Origin: Desulforudis sp.
GTDB taxonomy: Bacteria > Bacillota > Desulfotomaculia > Desulfotomaculales > Desulforudaceae
Length of the DNA stretch: 56,566 bases
Assembly: GCA_019084485.1 (NCBI GenBank)
Contig: JAHRFU010000009.1
Location: 1-56,566, forward strand
Reading direction: 5' to 3'
In this document: positions 28,750 through 38,198 of the stretch, piece by piece
Position numbering within the stretch: the first letter of the stretch is position 1
How the letters are laid out: the number at the start of each line of letters is the position of its first letter
The notes under the pieces: generated by a model
What the model was told of the DNA's origin: nothing
What the model saw: the letters and a program-made list of their open reading frames with translations, nothing else
Databases searched by the model: none
Position numbers and translations under genes: made by a program

Positions 28750-29001
28750 TTAAGCGTCGTCCTGGGTTGTAGTTTCCCCTTGACGGCTCGTCAGCGTGTA
28801 CATGGTGGTGCTACCGGTCATGAAGTAGGCAACTACATTATCGGCGACCAGCGCGTTGCACGCCTTCTTAACCTCGCGCATACCCACATCGGGGTACTGC
28901 TTCTTCGTGGCGTTAACCAGATCGTTGAAATAGTGCTTGGACTTCTTAGCCTTGGTTAGGTAATCCACGATCGCTTGTTTCATCTCGTCCATTGAAGCCA
29001 C
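28750..29001 (-). CDS. dsrD: DsrD, activator of sulfite reductase
   Basis: This 83-residue winged-helix protein (EMKQAIVDYLTKAKKSKHYF at the start) belongs to DsrD, a marker of sulfate-reducing rather than sulfur-oxidising dsr clusters. Published biochemistry shows DsrD binding DsrAB and stimulating sulfite reduction allosterically. The GTG start has GGGAGG 9 bases upstream. It follows dsrB by 39 bp and is followed by a strong terminator. The acidic C-terminal tail is short. Confidence 0.96.
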   Translation of the reverse strand: MASMDEMKQAIVDYLTKAKKSKHYFNDLVNATKKQYPDVGMREVKKACNALVADNVVAYFMTGSTTMYTLTSRQGETTTQDDA

Positions 29002-29040
29002 TCATCAAACCTCCCCTCAAATATCTGGGGTAAGACGGTA

Positions 29041-30228
29041 CTATTCGATGCCGCCCGCCGCCTTCGAAACCGCCCACGCAGCGTCTGTGTACTTGAACTG
29101 GGTGCTCGTCCGGTACGAATCGTACTGCAGACGATAGTCGTCGATAAGGTGTTCGGTAAAGGGCAGTTCGCACTTCTCAAAGAACTTCTCCCAGCCGATT
29201 CTCTCCGCCCAGTCACCGAGCCGCTCATACTTGTTAGCATTCGCCGCGTAGACCTCGACAATACGCTTAACAACCTCGCAGGTCTCGGGGAACCGCGGGA
29301 AGTTGTTGGGCAGGAAGGGAACGATTACCTTCGAGAACTTCGGCGGCGAAATGCGGTTGGAGAGCTTGCCGCCCGCCAGCACGACGATACCGTCACCCTC
29401 TTTGTCGGAGAGCGGCAGGGCCGCGCACATGGTGTAGCAGTTGCCGCAGAACATGCAGCGCTCTACCTTCAGCTTAACCGTCTTCTTGCCTTCTGGGGTC
29501 GTGGCCGGCGAGAAGGCGGCCACTGGGCAGGAAGCGATAACCGTGGGAATCTCGCACATCTTGGCGAGAAACTCGTGGTCGATGATCGGCGGCTTGCGGT
29601 GGTAGCCCAGCAGCGCGACATCCGAGCAGTGCACGGCACCGCACATGTTCAGGCAGCAGGCCATGGAAACGCGAAGCTTGGCCGGCAGGGTCATGCTTTG
29701 GAAGTATTCGAATAGATCATCCATCAAGGCCTTAACCATCGAAGACGCGTCGGTGGCCGGCGTATGGCAGTGGATGTAGCCCTGAGTGTGCACGATGTTG
29801 GTGATGCCGGCACCGGTTCCCCCAATCGGGAACTTGAGGCTGCCGGAGAAGAACTTGCTGCTCTCCAACTCCTTCTTCAGGGGCTCGAGTTTCTCGTAGC
29901 TGTCAACGAGAAACTCGATGTTGTTACGCGTGGTGAAGCGGACATAGCCGTCACAATGCCTGTCGGCAACGTCGCAGATGTCGCGCATGAAGGCTGAACT
30001 CAAAATGCGCATTCCGCCGGCACGTACGGTATAGACCTTCTCACCGGTCTCCGAAACGTGCACGAGCACGCCGGGCTCCAGGACTTCGTGATAGAGCCAC
30101 TTGCCGTAGTTCCGCTGGATGATCGGCGGGAAGAAATCCCAGAAGTGCCGCGGCCCAATATCGGTAATACGGTCCTTGGTGGGGTTTTCGGGGTCGAACG
30201 CCCCAAACCTAGTCGAAGAAAGACCCAT
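29041..30228 (-). CDS. dsrB: dissimilatory sulfite reductase beta subunit
   Basis: DsrB carries the catalytic siroheme-[4Fe-4S] centre in the alpha2beta2 enzyme. The cysteine-rich region [12 protein letters not shown] (about 190-201) and the inserted ferredoxin domain [11 protein letters not shown] (258-268) are intact. The ATG at 30228 with GGGAGGGTG upstream gives 395 residues, and the product begins [13 protein letters not shown]. It follows dsrA by 78 bp. All expected features of a reductive, bacterial-type DsrB with an adjacent dsrD are present. Confidence 0.97.
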   Translation of the reverse strand: MGLSSTRFGAFDPENPTKDRITDIGPRHFWDFFPPIIQRNYGKWLYHEVLEPGVLVHVSETGEKVYTVRAGGMRILSSAFMRDICDVADRHCDGYVRFTTRNNIEFLVDSYEKLEPLKKELESSKFFSGSLKFPIGGTGAGITNIVHTQGYIHCHTPATDASSMVKALMDDLFEYFQSMTLPAKLRVSMACCLNMCGAVHCSDVALLGYHRKPPIIDHEFLAKMCEIPTVIASCPVAAFSPATTPEGKKTVKLKVERCMFCGNCYTMCAALPLSDKEGDGIVVLAGGKLSNRISPPKFSKVIVPFLPNNFPRFPETCEVVKRIVEVYAANANKYERLGDWAERIGWEKFFEKCELPFTEHLIDDYRLQYDSYRTSTQFKYTDAAWAVSKAAGGIE

Positions 30229-30306
30229 GTTAACACCCTCCCGTGAGAGAAATTGAGTTTCACTGGTACCGGTTAAGCCGCCGTCAAGCGACATCCGTAA
30301 GCCTTA

Positions 30307-31734
30307 CTATCTTGCGTGGCGCTTCCTGTAGTCGTCGATGTCGCGCTCGAAACCACCCGGTACGTCCTCGGCCTTCCAGAAGATGTACGGGTTTTCACGT
30401 GGCCGCCAGACGTGCTGCGGCATCACCGGGAGTCCGCAGGCTTCCAGGAACTTCGGCAGGCCGATACGCTGAATCATCTCACCGATACGCTCGCGGTTCT
30501 TGCCCTCTTCAATCCAGTACTCCTGAATTCTGTCGATGGCGTCCTTGATGTTGTCATACGGGGCTTCGGCCTTCATAAAGGGAACGACCAGGGTCGACAT
30601 CTGAGCGCCTTCCAGAATGGGAGCCTTGGCGCCGCAGAGGATGCTGAGACCGGTATCGGCACCCGGCCGGACAGCCCGTGGCATGGTGTTGATACAGTGC
30701 ATACAACGGACGCAGTTGGCATCGTCAACGGTCAGCACACCGTCTTCATAGGTCATGCAATCGCTCGGACAACGGTCCACGACTTCCTTGAAGATGTCAA
30801 ACTTGCCCCAGTCGCGGCCACTGTGCGAGCCGCCGCCGGGAGCGAAATCACCAGCGACATACCCCTTCACTGCATCCTGGTCAATGCGGATGTTGTCCCG
30901 CCAGGCACCGATGAAGGACAGGTCGGAACGGGCGATCGACGCCACACAGCCGTTGGGGCAGCCGTCGAACTTGAACTTGAACTTGTACGGGAACATCGGG
31001 CGGTGCAGCTCATCCTGGTAGTGCATCGTAAGTTCGTAGCACAGCGCCTGCGTGTCATAAAGGGCATACTGGCAACGCGCCTTACCGATACAACATTCCG
31101 GGGTACGTAGGTTTGAACCCGATCCACCGATGTCATTGCTGAGGTGGTGGGCGGATTCCTGGAAGATCGGCTCCAACTGCTCGGTGAAGGTGCCCAGAAG
31201 GATAATGTCACCGGTGGAACCGTGCATGTTGAAAATACCGCTGCCGCGCAGTTCCCACATATCGGCGAGACCGCGGAGAAAGGCGCTCTTATAGAACTTG
31301 CTGGACGGCTGGTTCAGACGCACGGTATGGAAGTGCGCAACGCCGGGGAACTTGGCGGGCAGGTCGGAATAACGACCGATAACACCGCCGCCGTAACCGT
31401 TGACGCCCACGATACCACCGTGCTTCCAGTGGGTCTCGCCGTCCTCAAACGAAACCTCGAGTTGGCCCAGCAGGTCTTCCACGACATCCCTGTTGATCAG
31501 TAGCCGGTCATCGGCCATCTTCCTTCTGCGGAGTGCCTCGACCTTAAGGTCGGCTACGAAGCTGGGCCACGGCCCGGATTCCAAATCTTCCAGCATGGGA
31601 ATGTCGTACTTAATCTTAAAACTTTTTAGCTCTTCGTCGGACGGATTCTGTAGTTCCTCGTCGGTATAGATCCGCAATTCCTGATAATCGAGATCCTTTT
31701 GCGGGACTTTCGGCTCAAAAGACATAGCTATCAT
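30307..31734 (-). CDS. dsrA: dissimilatory sulfite reductase alpha subunit
   Basis: DsrA pairs with DsrB to reduce sulfite by up to six electrons. The siroheme-cluster ligands appear as CX5C (C216-C222 in the numbering from GTG 31737) and CX3C (C260-C264 in DGCPNGC). A ferredoxin domain carries CPSDC and CVRCMHC (about 323-348). I choose the ATG at 31734 after AAGGAGG; a third candidate ATG gives MSFEPKVP. It is the first gene of the dsrABD operon, and a 585-bp non-coding region lies upstream. Confidence 0.97.
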   Translation of the reverse strand: MIAMSFEPKVPQKDLDYQELRIYTDEELQNPSDEELKSFKIKYDIPMLEDLESGPWPSFVADLKVEALRRRKMADDRLLINRDVVEDLLGQLEVSFEDGETHWKHGGIVGVNGYGGGVIGRYSDLPAKFPGVAHFHTVRLNQPSSKFYKSAFLRGLADMWELRGSGIFNMHGSTGDIILLGTFTEQLEPIFQESAHHLSNDIGGSGSNLRTPECCIGKARCQYALYDTQALCYELTMHYQDELHRPMFPYKFKFKFDGCPNGCVASIARSDLSFIGAWRDNIRIDQDAVKGYVAGDFAPGGGSHSGRDWGKFDIFKEVVDRCPSDCMTYEDGVLTVDDANCVRCMHCINTMPRAVRPGADTGLSILCGAKAPILEGAQMSTLVVPFMKAEAPYDNIKDAIDRIQEYWIEEGKNRERIGEMIQRIGLPKFLEACGLPVMPQHVWRPRENPYIFWKAEDVPGGFERDIDDYRKRHAR

Positions 31735-31737
31735 CAC

Positions 31738-32322
31738 GCCTCCTTACACTGAACTAGTGGGCTAGATGCCTCGGCGACAAAAGCCAGAAACAACTCTCTT
31801 TTCCGTACCCCCCCTCTGCAGTGAACTGACTAATTGACTGACAACTTGTACTCTAATGTATCCCCGAGGAAATGCCACAAAAACGCAACGATTTCTTTAG
31901 ACTGGTTTTTAGCGTAGCATGTCCCCTCATGGTCTGTCAACTAGACGTCCACCCTGGTCTGCCGATAGACAACAAACGGCCAGGACCGCCCCAGACAAGC
32001 AAAAAACAGGGACAAGGTATCCCCTTTAACCTTCACTTATCCGGCAGCGTTCAAGGCTGCGCAACCCAATGATAATGCTATTCGTTGTACGGGCTTAGAT
32101 TCCTTCTCAATGAAGTAATAATTTAAATCCAACTTTAACCCTCAGATGCAATGCGGAACGCCGATAGACAGTAGTTGGTAACATGTGGAGGCTATAGTAA
32201 CACGCGCAGTCAGATCAATCCAGTACCCTGTTAGGCACCCTGCAACATATGAGGTCCTTTCATCGCATCTCTTCCTAAATGAAACAGGATAGTATGTTAG
32301 CAACGATCCGGATGCGCAAGGC
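31738..32322. other. non-coding region between murA and dsrA
   Basis: This 585-bp stretch has no convincing gene. It holds the dsrA leader, one candidate promoter (31911-31940), the direct repeat GCCGATAGACA (31962-31972 and 32160-32170), and a short GGGACAAGGTATCCCC palindrome near 32009-32024. The distal half is AT-rich. A long regulated leader for dsrAB is plausible. Confidence 0.5.
31911..31940 (-). promoter_or_regulatory. candidate sigma-A promoter for dsrABD
   Basis: Reading the minus strand, TTGACA (31935-31940) is followed after 18 bases by TACGCT (31911-31916). The -35 is perfect and the -10 is poor (3 of 6). It would give an untranslated leader of about 170 bases before dsrA. Confidence 0.3.
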
Positions 32323-33615
32323 TTATTCCCGCCGGATATCCGCACCCAGTGACCGGATCCGGTTCTCCAGATTCCAGTAACCACGGTCGATGAAGTGCAC
32401 GTTTTGAATTTCGGTACGCCCCTCGGCGATCAGGCCGGCGATGATCAGAGCGGCACCGGCCCGCAGATCGGTAGCCCGGACCTGAGTGCCCTGGAGACGG
32501 GCGACGCCCTCAATAATGGCCACCCGGCCTTCGACCTTGATCCGGGCACCCATCCGGCGCAACTCCTGCGCGACCTGGAAACGGTTCTCAAAGATGTTCT
32601 CGACAATCACACTGGTACCCGGAACCATGGACAGCAGGCTCATCAACTGCGACTGCATGTCCGTCGCAAACCCGGGGTAGGGCATCGTCTTGATGTTGAT
32701 CGGATAGAGCGGTTCGGCAGCGGAAACCCGTATGGAATCGTCCCGTTCCTCCACAAGCACATTGGCCTCCCGAAGCTTGGCGTTCAAAGGCTCAAAGTGA
32801 GGCGGGATTACGTTTTCGACCACGATGTCGCCGCCGGTAGCGGCAGCCGCGACCATGAAGGTCCCGGCTTCGATCCGGTCCGGGATGATGGAGTAGCGGA
32901 CCTGATCCCGGAAACGCCGGACACCCTCAATCTTAATCACGTCGGTCCCAGCACCCCGAATCTTGGCCCCCATCGCATTCAGGAAGTTGGCCAGGTCCAC
33001 GACCTCCGGTTCCTTGGCCACGTTTTCGACCACAGTCTGGCCTTCAGCCAAAGCCGCAGCCATCATAATGTTCTCGGTCGCACCCACACTCGGAAAGTCG
33101 AGGTAGATCTTACTCCCCTGGAGACGGCCCGCCCGTCCCGAAACATAACCCCGATCCATACGAAGCTCCGCTCCCAATCCGATCAGACCCTTGAAATGGA
33201 GGTCCATCGGCCTGGAGCCGATGTTGCAGCCGCCGGGCAGGGCCACACGGGCGGCACCGAAGCGGGCCAGCAGGGGCCCCAACAGCAAATTCGAGGCCCG
33301 AAGTTTTTTAACCAGCTGATAAGGTGCCTCATACCCCATTTTCGGGGAGCACTTGATAGACAGGGTATCCTCAGCCAACCAGGTGCTTTGCGCGCCCAAG
33401 GCCTCGATAATCTCGACCATCACTCGGACATCACTAATGTCCGGTACGTTGTCTAAGATTACTTCGCCATCGGTCATAATCACTGCGGAGAGGATGGCCA
33501 GCGTGGCGTTCTTAGCGCCGCAAACCTTGATCCGGCCTTGAAGGGGCTTTCCGCCACGGACGACGATCCTCTCCAAGGTTTGGTTGTCCCCCTGTTGTTC
33601 AAGCAGTAATTTCAT
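32323..33615 (-). CDS. murA: UDP-N-acetylglucosamine 1-carboxyvinyltransferase
   Basis: MurA performs the first committed step of peptidoglycan synthesis, adding enolpyruvate to UDP-GlcNAc. The fosfomycin-target cysteine is present in LPGGCNIGSRPMDLH, so the enzyme should be sensitive. Other landmarks are GAKNATLAILSA and GFATDMQSQ. The open frame gives 430 residues from the ATG at 33615. A TTG at 33576 with AGGGGGA upstream would give a 417-residue product beginning ERIVVRGGKP, closer to the usual MurA start. The gene stands apart from the dsr operon. Confidence 0.95.
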   Translation of the reverse strand: MKLLLEQQGDNQTLERIVVRGGKPLQGRIKVCGAKNATLAILSAVIMTDGEVILDNVPDISDVRVMVEIIEALGAQSTWLAEDTLSIKCSPKMGYEAPYQLVKKLRASNLLLGPLLARFGAARVALPGGCNIGSRPMDLHFKGLIGLGAELRMDRGYVSGRAGRLQGSKIYLDFPSVGATENIMMAAALAEGQTVVENVAKEPEVVDLANFLNAMGAKIRGAGTDVIKIEGVRRFRDQVRYSIIPDRIEAGTFMVAAAATGGDIVVENVIPPHFEPLNAKLREANVLVEERDDSIRVSAAEPLYPINIKTMPYPGFATDMQSQLMSLLSMVPGTSVIVENIFENRFQVAQELRRMGARIKVEGRVAIIEGVARLQGTQVRATDLRAGAALIIAGLIAEGRTEIQNVHFIDRGYWNLENRIRSLGADIRRE

Positions 33616-33633
33616 TAATTGCCCATCCTGTTG

Positions 33634-34476
33634 TTATTCAAGTATCCAGGCCTGCCAAGCCTGGAAAAACTGCCGCAGATCAGATCCGGTAACCGTGACA
33701 AAAGCCTCATCCAGCGAGCGCCCGGTACCAAGTTCGGTCAGAACCTCCAGCACCGCCGGCCAGCCCCTGGACTCAACCAGAAAAAGGACCATACTAAAGG
33801 ACTGGTGGTAGGCCCGGTTCTGGTTCTCTAAAGCATCGAACTTTTCCAGATCAGTCAATGTATATGCAAGTCCGGACGGAAAAGCTCTGGCTTCACCAAA
33901 GTGGAATCCGGTCAGTCGGTATTCCTGGTACTGAGCCACTCCTTCGTTGAACCATCGCGGGCAGTTTCCCCGCGCGACTTGGTCGACGAACAGATGGGCG
34001 ATCTCGTGGGCCATCGGGCCGGATTCCATGAACAACGCACGGAGTTCTTCTTCCGAACCATCCCCGATCCAGGCCTGTGGGGCGAGCACCCGGATCGAGC
34101 CCGCCCAATAGACGCCCATCGTGTTGACGTTCAGCGGCCATCCGAAGCTGCGGTTGATGTCCCGCATGTCGGAGTGCAACCGGACCGGTGTCCGGCTCCG
34201 CACCTCCACTCCGAAATCCGAGGCCAACTGTGGGTAAAAGGCCTCCGCTGCGTCCAGTACAACCTGGGCATCGGTTAGTTGTCCATCCTCATAGAAGACT
34301 ACGAAACGCTCACCGGGAAGGCTCTCCATTCCACGGGCAAAGTACAAAACGAGTGCCCGCTTATTTAATTCCCTGTACAGGGAATTAATATACAGATTGG
34401 CATTAATAGGGATATTTATCAGAACCAGTACACTGACTAGTAAGCTAACTAGGGAAAGTTTCCACAGTTTAAGCAT
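33634..34476 (-). CDS. membrane-anchored peptidase-MA-like metalloprotease
   Basis: This 280-residue protein has an N-terminal membrane or signal segment (LSLVSLLVSVLVLINIPI). The zinc-binding HEIAH motif sits in GPMAHEIAHLFVDQ, with a downstream glutamate in WFNEGVAQYQEY as the third ligand. This matches peptidase-MA-like gluzincins. It would act outside the membrane; the substrate is unknown. It precedes murA with a gap of about 18 bp in the same direction, hinting at a cell-envelope role. Confidence 0.8.
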   Translation of the reverse strand: MLKLWKLSLVSLLVSVLVLINIPINANLYINSLYRELNKRALVLYFARGMESLPGERFVVFYEDGQLTDAQVVLDAAEAFYPQLASDFGVEVRSRTPVRLHSDMRDINRSFGWPLNVNTMGVYWAGSIRVLAPQAWIGDGSEEELRALFMESGPMAHEIAHLFVDQVARGNCPRWFNEGVAQYQEYRLTGFHFGEARAFPSGLAYTLTDLEKFDALENQNRAYHQSFSMVLFLVESRGWPAVLEVLTELGTGRSLDEAFVTVTGSDLRQFFQAWQAWILE

Positions 34477-34564
34477 TTCTCCGGCGACACCGCCTCTCCT
34501 TCCGCCTACATTGCTTATTATAAACGTTCTGTCCTTTTGGGCGATAGAGGTAAAAAACGGACGT

Positions 34565-34589
34565 CGGTCGTCAGAAGTCGGTCGTCGGA
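34565..34589. repeat. dispersed GTCGTCAGAAGTCGG spacer repeat, copy 1
   Basis: This 25-base string matches the reverse complement of 39447-39470 at about 22 of 24 positions. Both copies are intergenic. The copy lies in the 180-bp gap before the peptidase-MA gene. Confidence 0.6.
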
Positions 34590-34634
34590 CTGTAAGTAGA
34601 ATGAAATTCGTTCGTTAGCGGTCGGGGAAAGCGA

Positions 34635-34660
34635 GTAACCGGTCGGAGCCGACCGGTTAC
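34635..34660 (-). terminator. perfect palindrome at the end of the TPR gene
   Basis: GTAACCGGTCGG and CCGACCGGTTAC (12-bp arms, 2-base centre) overlap the stop codon of the TPR gene ending at 34657. The minus strand continues TCGCTTTCCCC, a weak T tract, so termination is likely but not certain. Confidence 0.5.
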
Positions 34661-35226
34661 TTGTTGCTCCATTCTTCAATCATCGCCTTGGCCTCGTCCA
34701 CGTAAGGTCCGCTGCCAGCGAGTTCCACAAAGCGTTCCATCTTTTCTACAGCGGCTGGATAATCTTCCAACCCGTTACCCAGGATATACCCGGCCAAAAA
34801 ATGACCAAACTGGTGTTCCGGGTTAGCCTCCAGGAGCCGCTCCACCTCGGCCAGCGCCTCTTCATCACGCTCAAGGGCGAAATAGCTTTCGGCCAAGCTC
34901 AGACGTGCCGATTCGTATTCCGGATCGGTCTCCAGCACCGCAACATACTGCTCAATGGCTGCGTCAAACTGACCCATCTGACCGTAGGTGTTTCCGAGCA
35001 CTATTCGGGACGACAGATCCTCAGGGTTCTCCTTGACCTTTTCTTCGAGTTCCTGCAAGGCCCTCACAAATTCGCCGAACTGGTCCTCGTCAGACGGGGG
35101 AGTCACCGGCTGGGTACTGTCCGGGCTGAAGATCATAGCCACCGAGCCGCCAACCAAACCAAAGGCGATCATGATCGTGATCACCCAAAAGAAAAGCTTT
35201 TGCCCAAACTTTCTTGGTCTACGCAT
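34657..35226 (-). CDS. membrane-anchored TPR protein
   Basis: This 189-residue protein has a basic N-terminus and one membrane segment (FFWVITIMIAFGLVGGSVAMIF). An outward-facing linker and about three TPR motifs follow (SRIVLGNTYGQMGQFDAAIEQY and neighbours). It resembles Gram-positive periplasm-side TPR scaffolds. There is no catalytic motif. It is flanked by two terminators, so it is probably monocistronic. Confidence 0.75.
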   Translation of the reverse strand: MRRPRKFGQKLFFWVITIMIAFGLVGGSVAMIFSPDSTQPVTPPSDEDQFGEFVRALQELEEKVKENPEDLSSRIVLGNTYGQMGQFDAAIEQYVAVLETDPEYESARLSLAESYFALERDEEALAEVERLLEANPEHQFGHFLAGYILGNGLEDYPAAVEKMERFVELAGSGPYVDEAKAMIEEWSNK

Positions 35227-35275
35227 ATTTCATCACCCAGAGTCTATTATAGCGGATTTACGCAGGATTTGCATG

Positions 35276-35300
35276 CAAAAGGACCCCTTTCCGGGGTCCT
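35276..35300 (-). terminator. Rho-independent terminator after the M23/G5 gene
   Basis: GGACCCC (35281-35287) pairs with GGGGTCC (35293-35299). On the minus strand the stem is followed by TTTTGC. It lies within 10 bp of the hydrolase stop codon. Confidence 0.8.
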
Positions 35301-35305
35301 CTGTC

Positions 35306-36658
35306 CTACAAGTAGTTTATTGGGTTTAACTGGGTACCGTTAACGATCACCTCGAAGTGCAGGTGCGGCCCGGAAGAGTTACCGCTGCTGCCTACGTACC
35401 CGATCAATTCCCCGCGGTTCACTTCCTGTCCTGAAGAAACGGCAATGCTGGACATGTGTGCGTAGCGGGTAACCACCCCTCCGCCGTGGCTGATATCCAC
35501 CATCCGGCCATAGCCGCCTCCCCATCCGGCGGTAGTCACCCGGCCATTCTCAGCTGCGGCGATCGGTGTACCGAGACCGGCCGCAATGTCAATACCGGTG
35601 TGCATCCGTCCGTACCGCATCCCGAAACCAGAACTGATCCCGCCCCGAACCGGCCACGCCAGTTGGCCGCTACCCTGACGGGAAGCCACCATGAGCATCG
35701 CGCCACGAACCTCGACCTGCGTCTTGGGCGGCTCTAACTGAACCGTATCAATCCGCTCCCGCTCAACCAAGCGCCCGTTTTGACGGGTCACTATGAAGGT
35801 CACATCTTCACGCCCCGGCTTACCCGGCTCAATGACTTTACGCTGTCCCATCGCAAGTTTGTTGTCCCGCTCCACCTTAACCTGAAAGGGGATAGCGCGC
35901 GTTTCAACAATTTCGGCCCTGGTGACTACCGTCAAGAGGGGCTCCTGTTTGGAGATCACCAGTTTCGACCCCAGCGCGAGGATGCTGTCCGGTTTAACGC
36001 CCGGATTCGACTTAAGCAGTTGTTCGACGGTCACCCCGTACTTGACGGCAACGTCCCACAGCGTGTCACCATTTTTAATCTCATGCTCCTGGTCATCCTT
36101 CGTACGAGACTTGTAGAGCCGCCAAGCACCCTCCCGGTCAATCACCTCGGCCCGGGCAACGGTCACCGGCGCCAGTTCAATGGTCTCCAGGATTACGGAC
36201 TCACAGTTTTGTTCAACTATATAACTGGCCTTTAACTGGTCCAGGAAGGCGTTAGCCTCTTCCCGGTTTTTGAAATACATCTTAACATTACCGTCTATGG
36301 ACATGGCTACGGCCTCTCCCACGAATCCGTACGCTCCGATCAGGCGCCGCTCGAGTTCCGCAACGGAGGCATATTCCGGCTCACCGGGACGGGGGACGCG
36401 TACCAGTTTGACCCTGGCCCGATCGGCCGGGGTCAGTCCGCCGTATTCTCTGGCAATTCGGGTCAAAGCGTTGTCCACTTCTTCGGTCTCGCCAACGAAA
36501 GCTACTTGTTCCCCGTCAAAACTAACCGACCAAGCACCGGAGCTGTTCCAAAACCCGGCCAATACAAAAATCCCGATTAGAAATATGGCTAAACCAAGCA
36601 AGCTTGGACGGTGTGCTTTTCTTTTTCGTATCCGCAGTGATGGTGTTGCTGGTGACAA
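35306..36658 (-). CDS. cell-wall endopeptidase with LysM, G5 and M23 domains
   Basis: The 450-residue protein has one N-terminal membrane segment (LLGLAIFLIGIFVLAGFW), a region with KMYFKNREEANAFLDQLK, and a LysM domain (EHEIKNGDTLWDVAVKYGV). A G5 domain with the EPGKPGRED motif follows, then an M23 zinc peptidase with MHTGIDIA and GPHLHFE. This architecture is common in spore-former cell-wall lytic enzymes and cuts peptide cross-links. The TTG at 36658 with GGAGGGG upstream is preferred to the longer frame to 36715. Confidence 0.88.
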   Translation of the reverse strand: MSPATPSLRIRKRKAHRPSLLGLAIFLIGIFVLAGFWNSSGAWSVSFDGEQVAFVGETEEVDNALTRIAREYGGLTPADRARVKLVRVPRPGEPEYASVAELERRLIGAYGFVGEAVAMSIDGNVKMYFKNREEANAFLDQLKASYIVEQNCESVILETIELAPVTVARAEVIDREGAWRLYKSRTKDDQEHEIKNGDTLWDVAVKYGVTVEQLLKSNPGVKPDSILALGSKLVISKQEPLLTVVTRAEIVETRAIPFQVKVERDNKLAMGQRKVIEPGKPGREDVTFIVTRQNGRLVERERIDTVQLEPPKTQVEVRGAMLMVASRQGSGQLAWPVRGGISSGFGMRYGRMHTGIDIAAGLGTPIAAAENGRVTTAGWGGGYGRMVDISHGGGVVTRYAHMSSIAVSSGQEVNRGELIGYVGSSGNSSGPHLHFEVIVNGTQLNPINYL

Positions 36659-36719
36659 GGTAACCCCTCCACGCAAAGAAACGGACCTAGACGATTCTAC
36701 CACAGCACATCGCACCCGT

Positions 36720-38105
36720 CTAAACTATTTTTTCCATGTTTACCAACTGTTCCTTCCTGGACCGGACATATAAGGCACATTCGAGTCGTCGGCGCATCAT
36801 TTGGCAGGCTAATTCGGGCGGATTCAGAATATCGTTGTTCTCCAGCTGGCAGTGTGCCTGACAACCACCGCTGCACAGAAACTTGGCCCAACATTGCCGG
36901 CACTTCGCCTTGGCATAGACGTGCGCAGTGCGGAACTGTTCAATCAAATCATCCCGAAGCGCTCCACCGCTCACATTTCCGATTCGGAATGATTCCCGGC
37001 CGATGAATTGGTGACAGGGATAGAGATCTCCCTGCGCCGAAACTGCCAGGTAGGAGTGCCCCGCACCGCACCCGCTTAGTAGCTTCGGGAGGCATGGACC
37101 ACCGTCCAGATCGATCTCAAAGTGAAAGAGCCGGATCTCCCGCCCACTTGCCGCGACTTCAAGATAGTCCTCGGCCAAGCGACGATATTCCTCGGCAATC
37201 GCCGGCAGGTGTTGCTGAAGCAGGGCATAATCCGCTTCAGACTTGGCCACTACCGGTTCGAGAGAAATGTCGTCAATGCCGAGTCCGGCCAGGTAACGGA
37301 ACTCCTGGGCAAAATCCAGGTTGTACCCGGTAAAGGTGCCGCGCACATAGCAGTAGCCCTTTGGATCCGGCCAAGTCCGGTGTAACTCCAGGTAGTGCAT
37401 TATTCGCGACACAACCTGTGCATGGGAACCCTTTCCACCGTGGGTGCGCCGCAGCCGGTCGTGGGTCTCGGGACGGCCGTCAATGCTCAACACAGCATTA
37501 ATCCCGTTTTCTAATAGAAAACGGGATACTTGGTCATCAAGTAATAAGGCGTTTGTGGTAAGCGTAAACCCGAATTTCTTCCCTTCTGCCCGGCCGCGCT
37601 CCCGGGCATAGGCCACTGTGGCCTCGACCACGGGCATATTCAGAAGCGGTTCACCGCCGAAAAAGTCGATCTCCAGGTTACGCCTGGTACCGGAATTAGA
37701 CAGCAGAAAATCTACAGCCTGCCGGGCCGTGGCCAGGGGCATGAGTACGTCCGTCCGGCCCAGGCTGCCCGCCCCCGCAAAGCAGTAACTACAAGACAAG
37801 TTACAGTTATGGGCCACATTCAGGCAGAGTGCCTTCACGATAAAGGGTGGCGGTGTGTATCCGGTATAGGGATCCGGAGCGCACAAGAGACCCTCGGAGA
37901 TGAGCTGGGCAATCTCCTCCTGTGCTTCCTCAATCTCCTGACGTGAGTATCCATCCGCAAGAAGCAACACGGATGAAGCCTGCTCCGGTTCCAGATGGAG
38001 TCCCCGGCTGAGAAGCGCCCACGCCAAGTCGTCCACCTCGTGGAGTGAATGGCTGTGAACGTCGTAGACCAGGCTTACTCCCCCAAGGGTAAAACAGTGA
38101 AGCAA
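36720..38105 (-). CDS. scfB: SCIFF-peptide radical SAM maturase
   Basis: This 461-residue radical SAM/SPASM enzyme has the SAM-cluster motif CNLSCSYCF, FFGGEPLL, and a cysteine-rich C-terminal SPASM domain (CGAGHSYLAVSAQGDLYPCH and CRQCWAKFLCSGGCQAHC). It installs thioether cross-links in the SCIFF peptide encoded just upstream at 38199-38348. The N-terminal part is the RiPP-recognition segment. The TTG at 38105, with GGAGGAG upstream, is preferred to the GTG at 38135. The natural role of the SCIFF product is not established. Confidence 0.92.
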   Translation of the reverse strand: MLHCFTLGGVSLVYDVHSHSLHEVDDLAWALLSRGLHLEPEQASSVLLLADGYSRQEIEEAQEEIAQLISEGLLCAPDPYTGYTPPPFIVKALCLNVAHNCNLSCSYCFAGAGSLGRTDVLMPLATARQAVDFLLSNSGTRRNLEIDFFGGEPLLNMPVVEATVAYARERGRAEGKKFGFTLTTNALLLDDQVSRFLLENGINAVLSIDGRPETHDRLRRTHGGKGSHAQVVSRIMHYLELHRTWPDPKGYCYVRGTFTGYNLDFAQEFRYLAGLGIDDISLEPVVAKSEADYALLQQHLPAIAEEYRRLAEDYLEVAASGREIRLFHFEIDLDGGPCLPKLLSGCGAGHSYLAVSAQGDLYPCHQFIGRESFRIGNVSGGALRDDLIEQFRTAHVYAKAKCRQCWAKFLCSGGCQAHCQLENNDILNPPELACQMMRRRLECALYVRSRKEQLVNMEKIV

Positions 38106-38142
38106 AACAACTCCTCCACTCACTTCCCGCCTCACAGAGAGC

Positions 38143-38185
38143 TAAGCAAACAAAGGAAAGCGTCTCTTGTTAAGGAAACGCTTCC
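38143..38185 (-). terminator. attenuator-like hairpin between scfA and scfB
   Basis: GGAAAGCGT (38155-38163) and ACGCTTCC (38178-38185) form an 8-bp stem with one bulge. On the minus strand it is followed by TTTGTTTGC. It probably lowers maturase expression relative to the peptide. Confidence 0.6.
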
Positions 38186-38198
38186 GTCGGAAGACCGG

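Noticed and set aside
30316-31110. A 264-codon open frame on the plus strand across dsrA.
   Set aside because: It is antisense to the siroheme-binding core of DsrA and has no ribosome site or known domain.
31831-31857. Plus-strand TTGACT...TGTATC promoter-like pair near dsrA.
   Set aside because: No gene follows on that strand; the spacing is acceptable but the boxes are weak.
32395-33456. A 353-codon open frame on the plus strand across murA.
   Set aside because: It is the antisense of a well-conserved enzyme, has no recognisable domain, and fits the high-GC shadow pattern.
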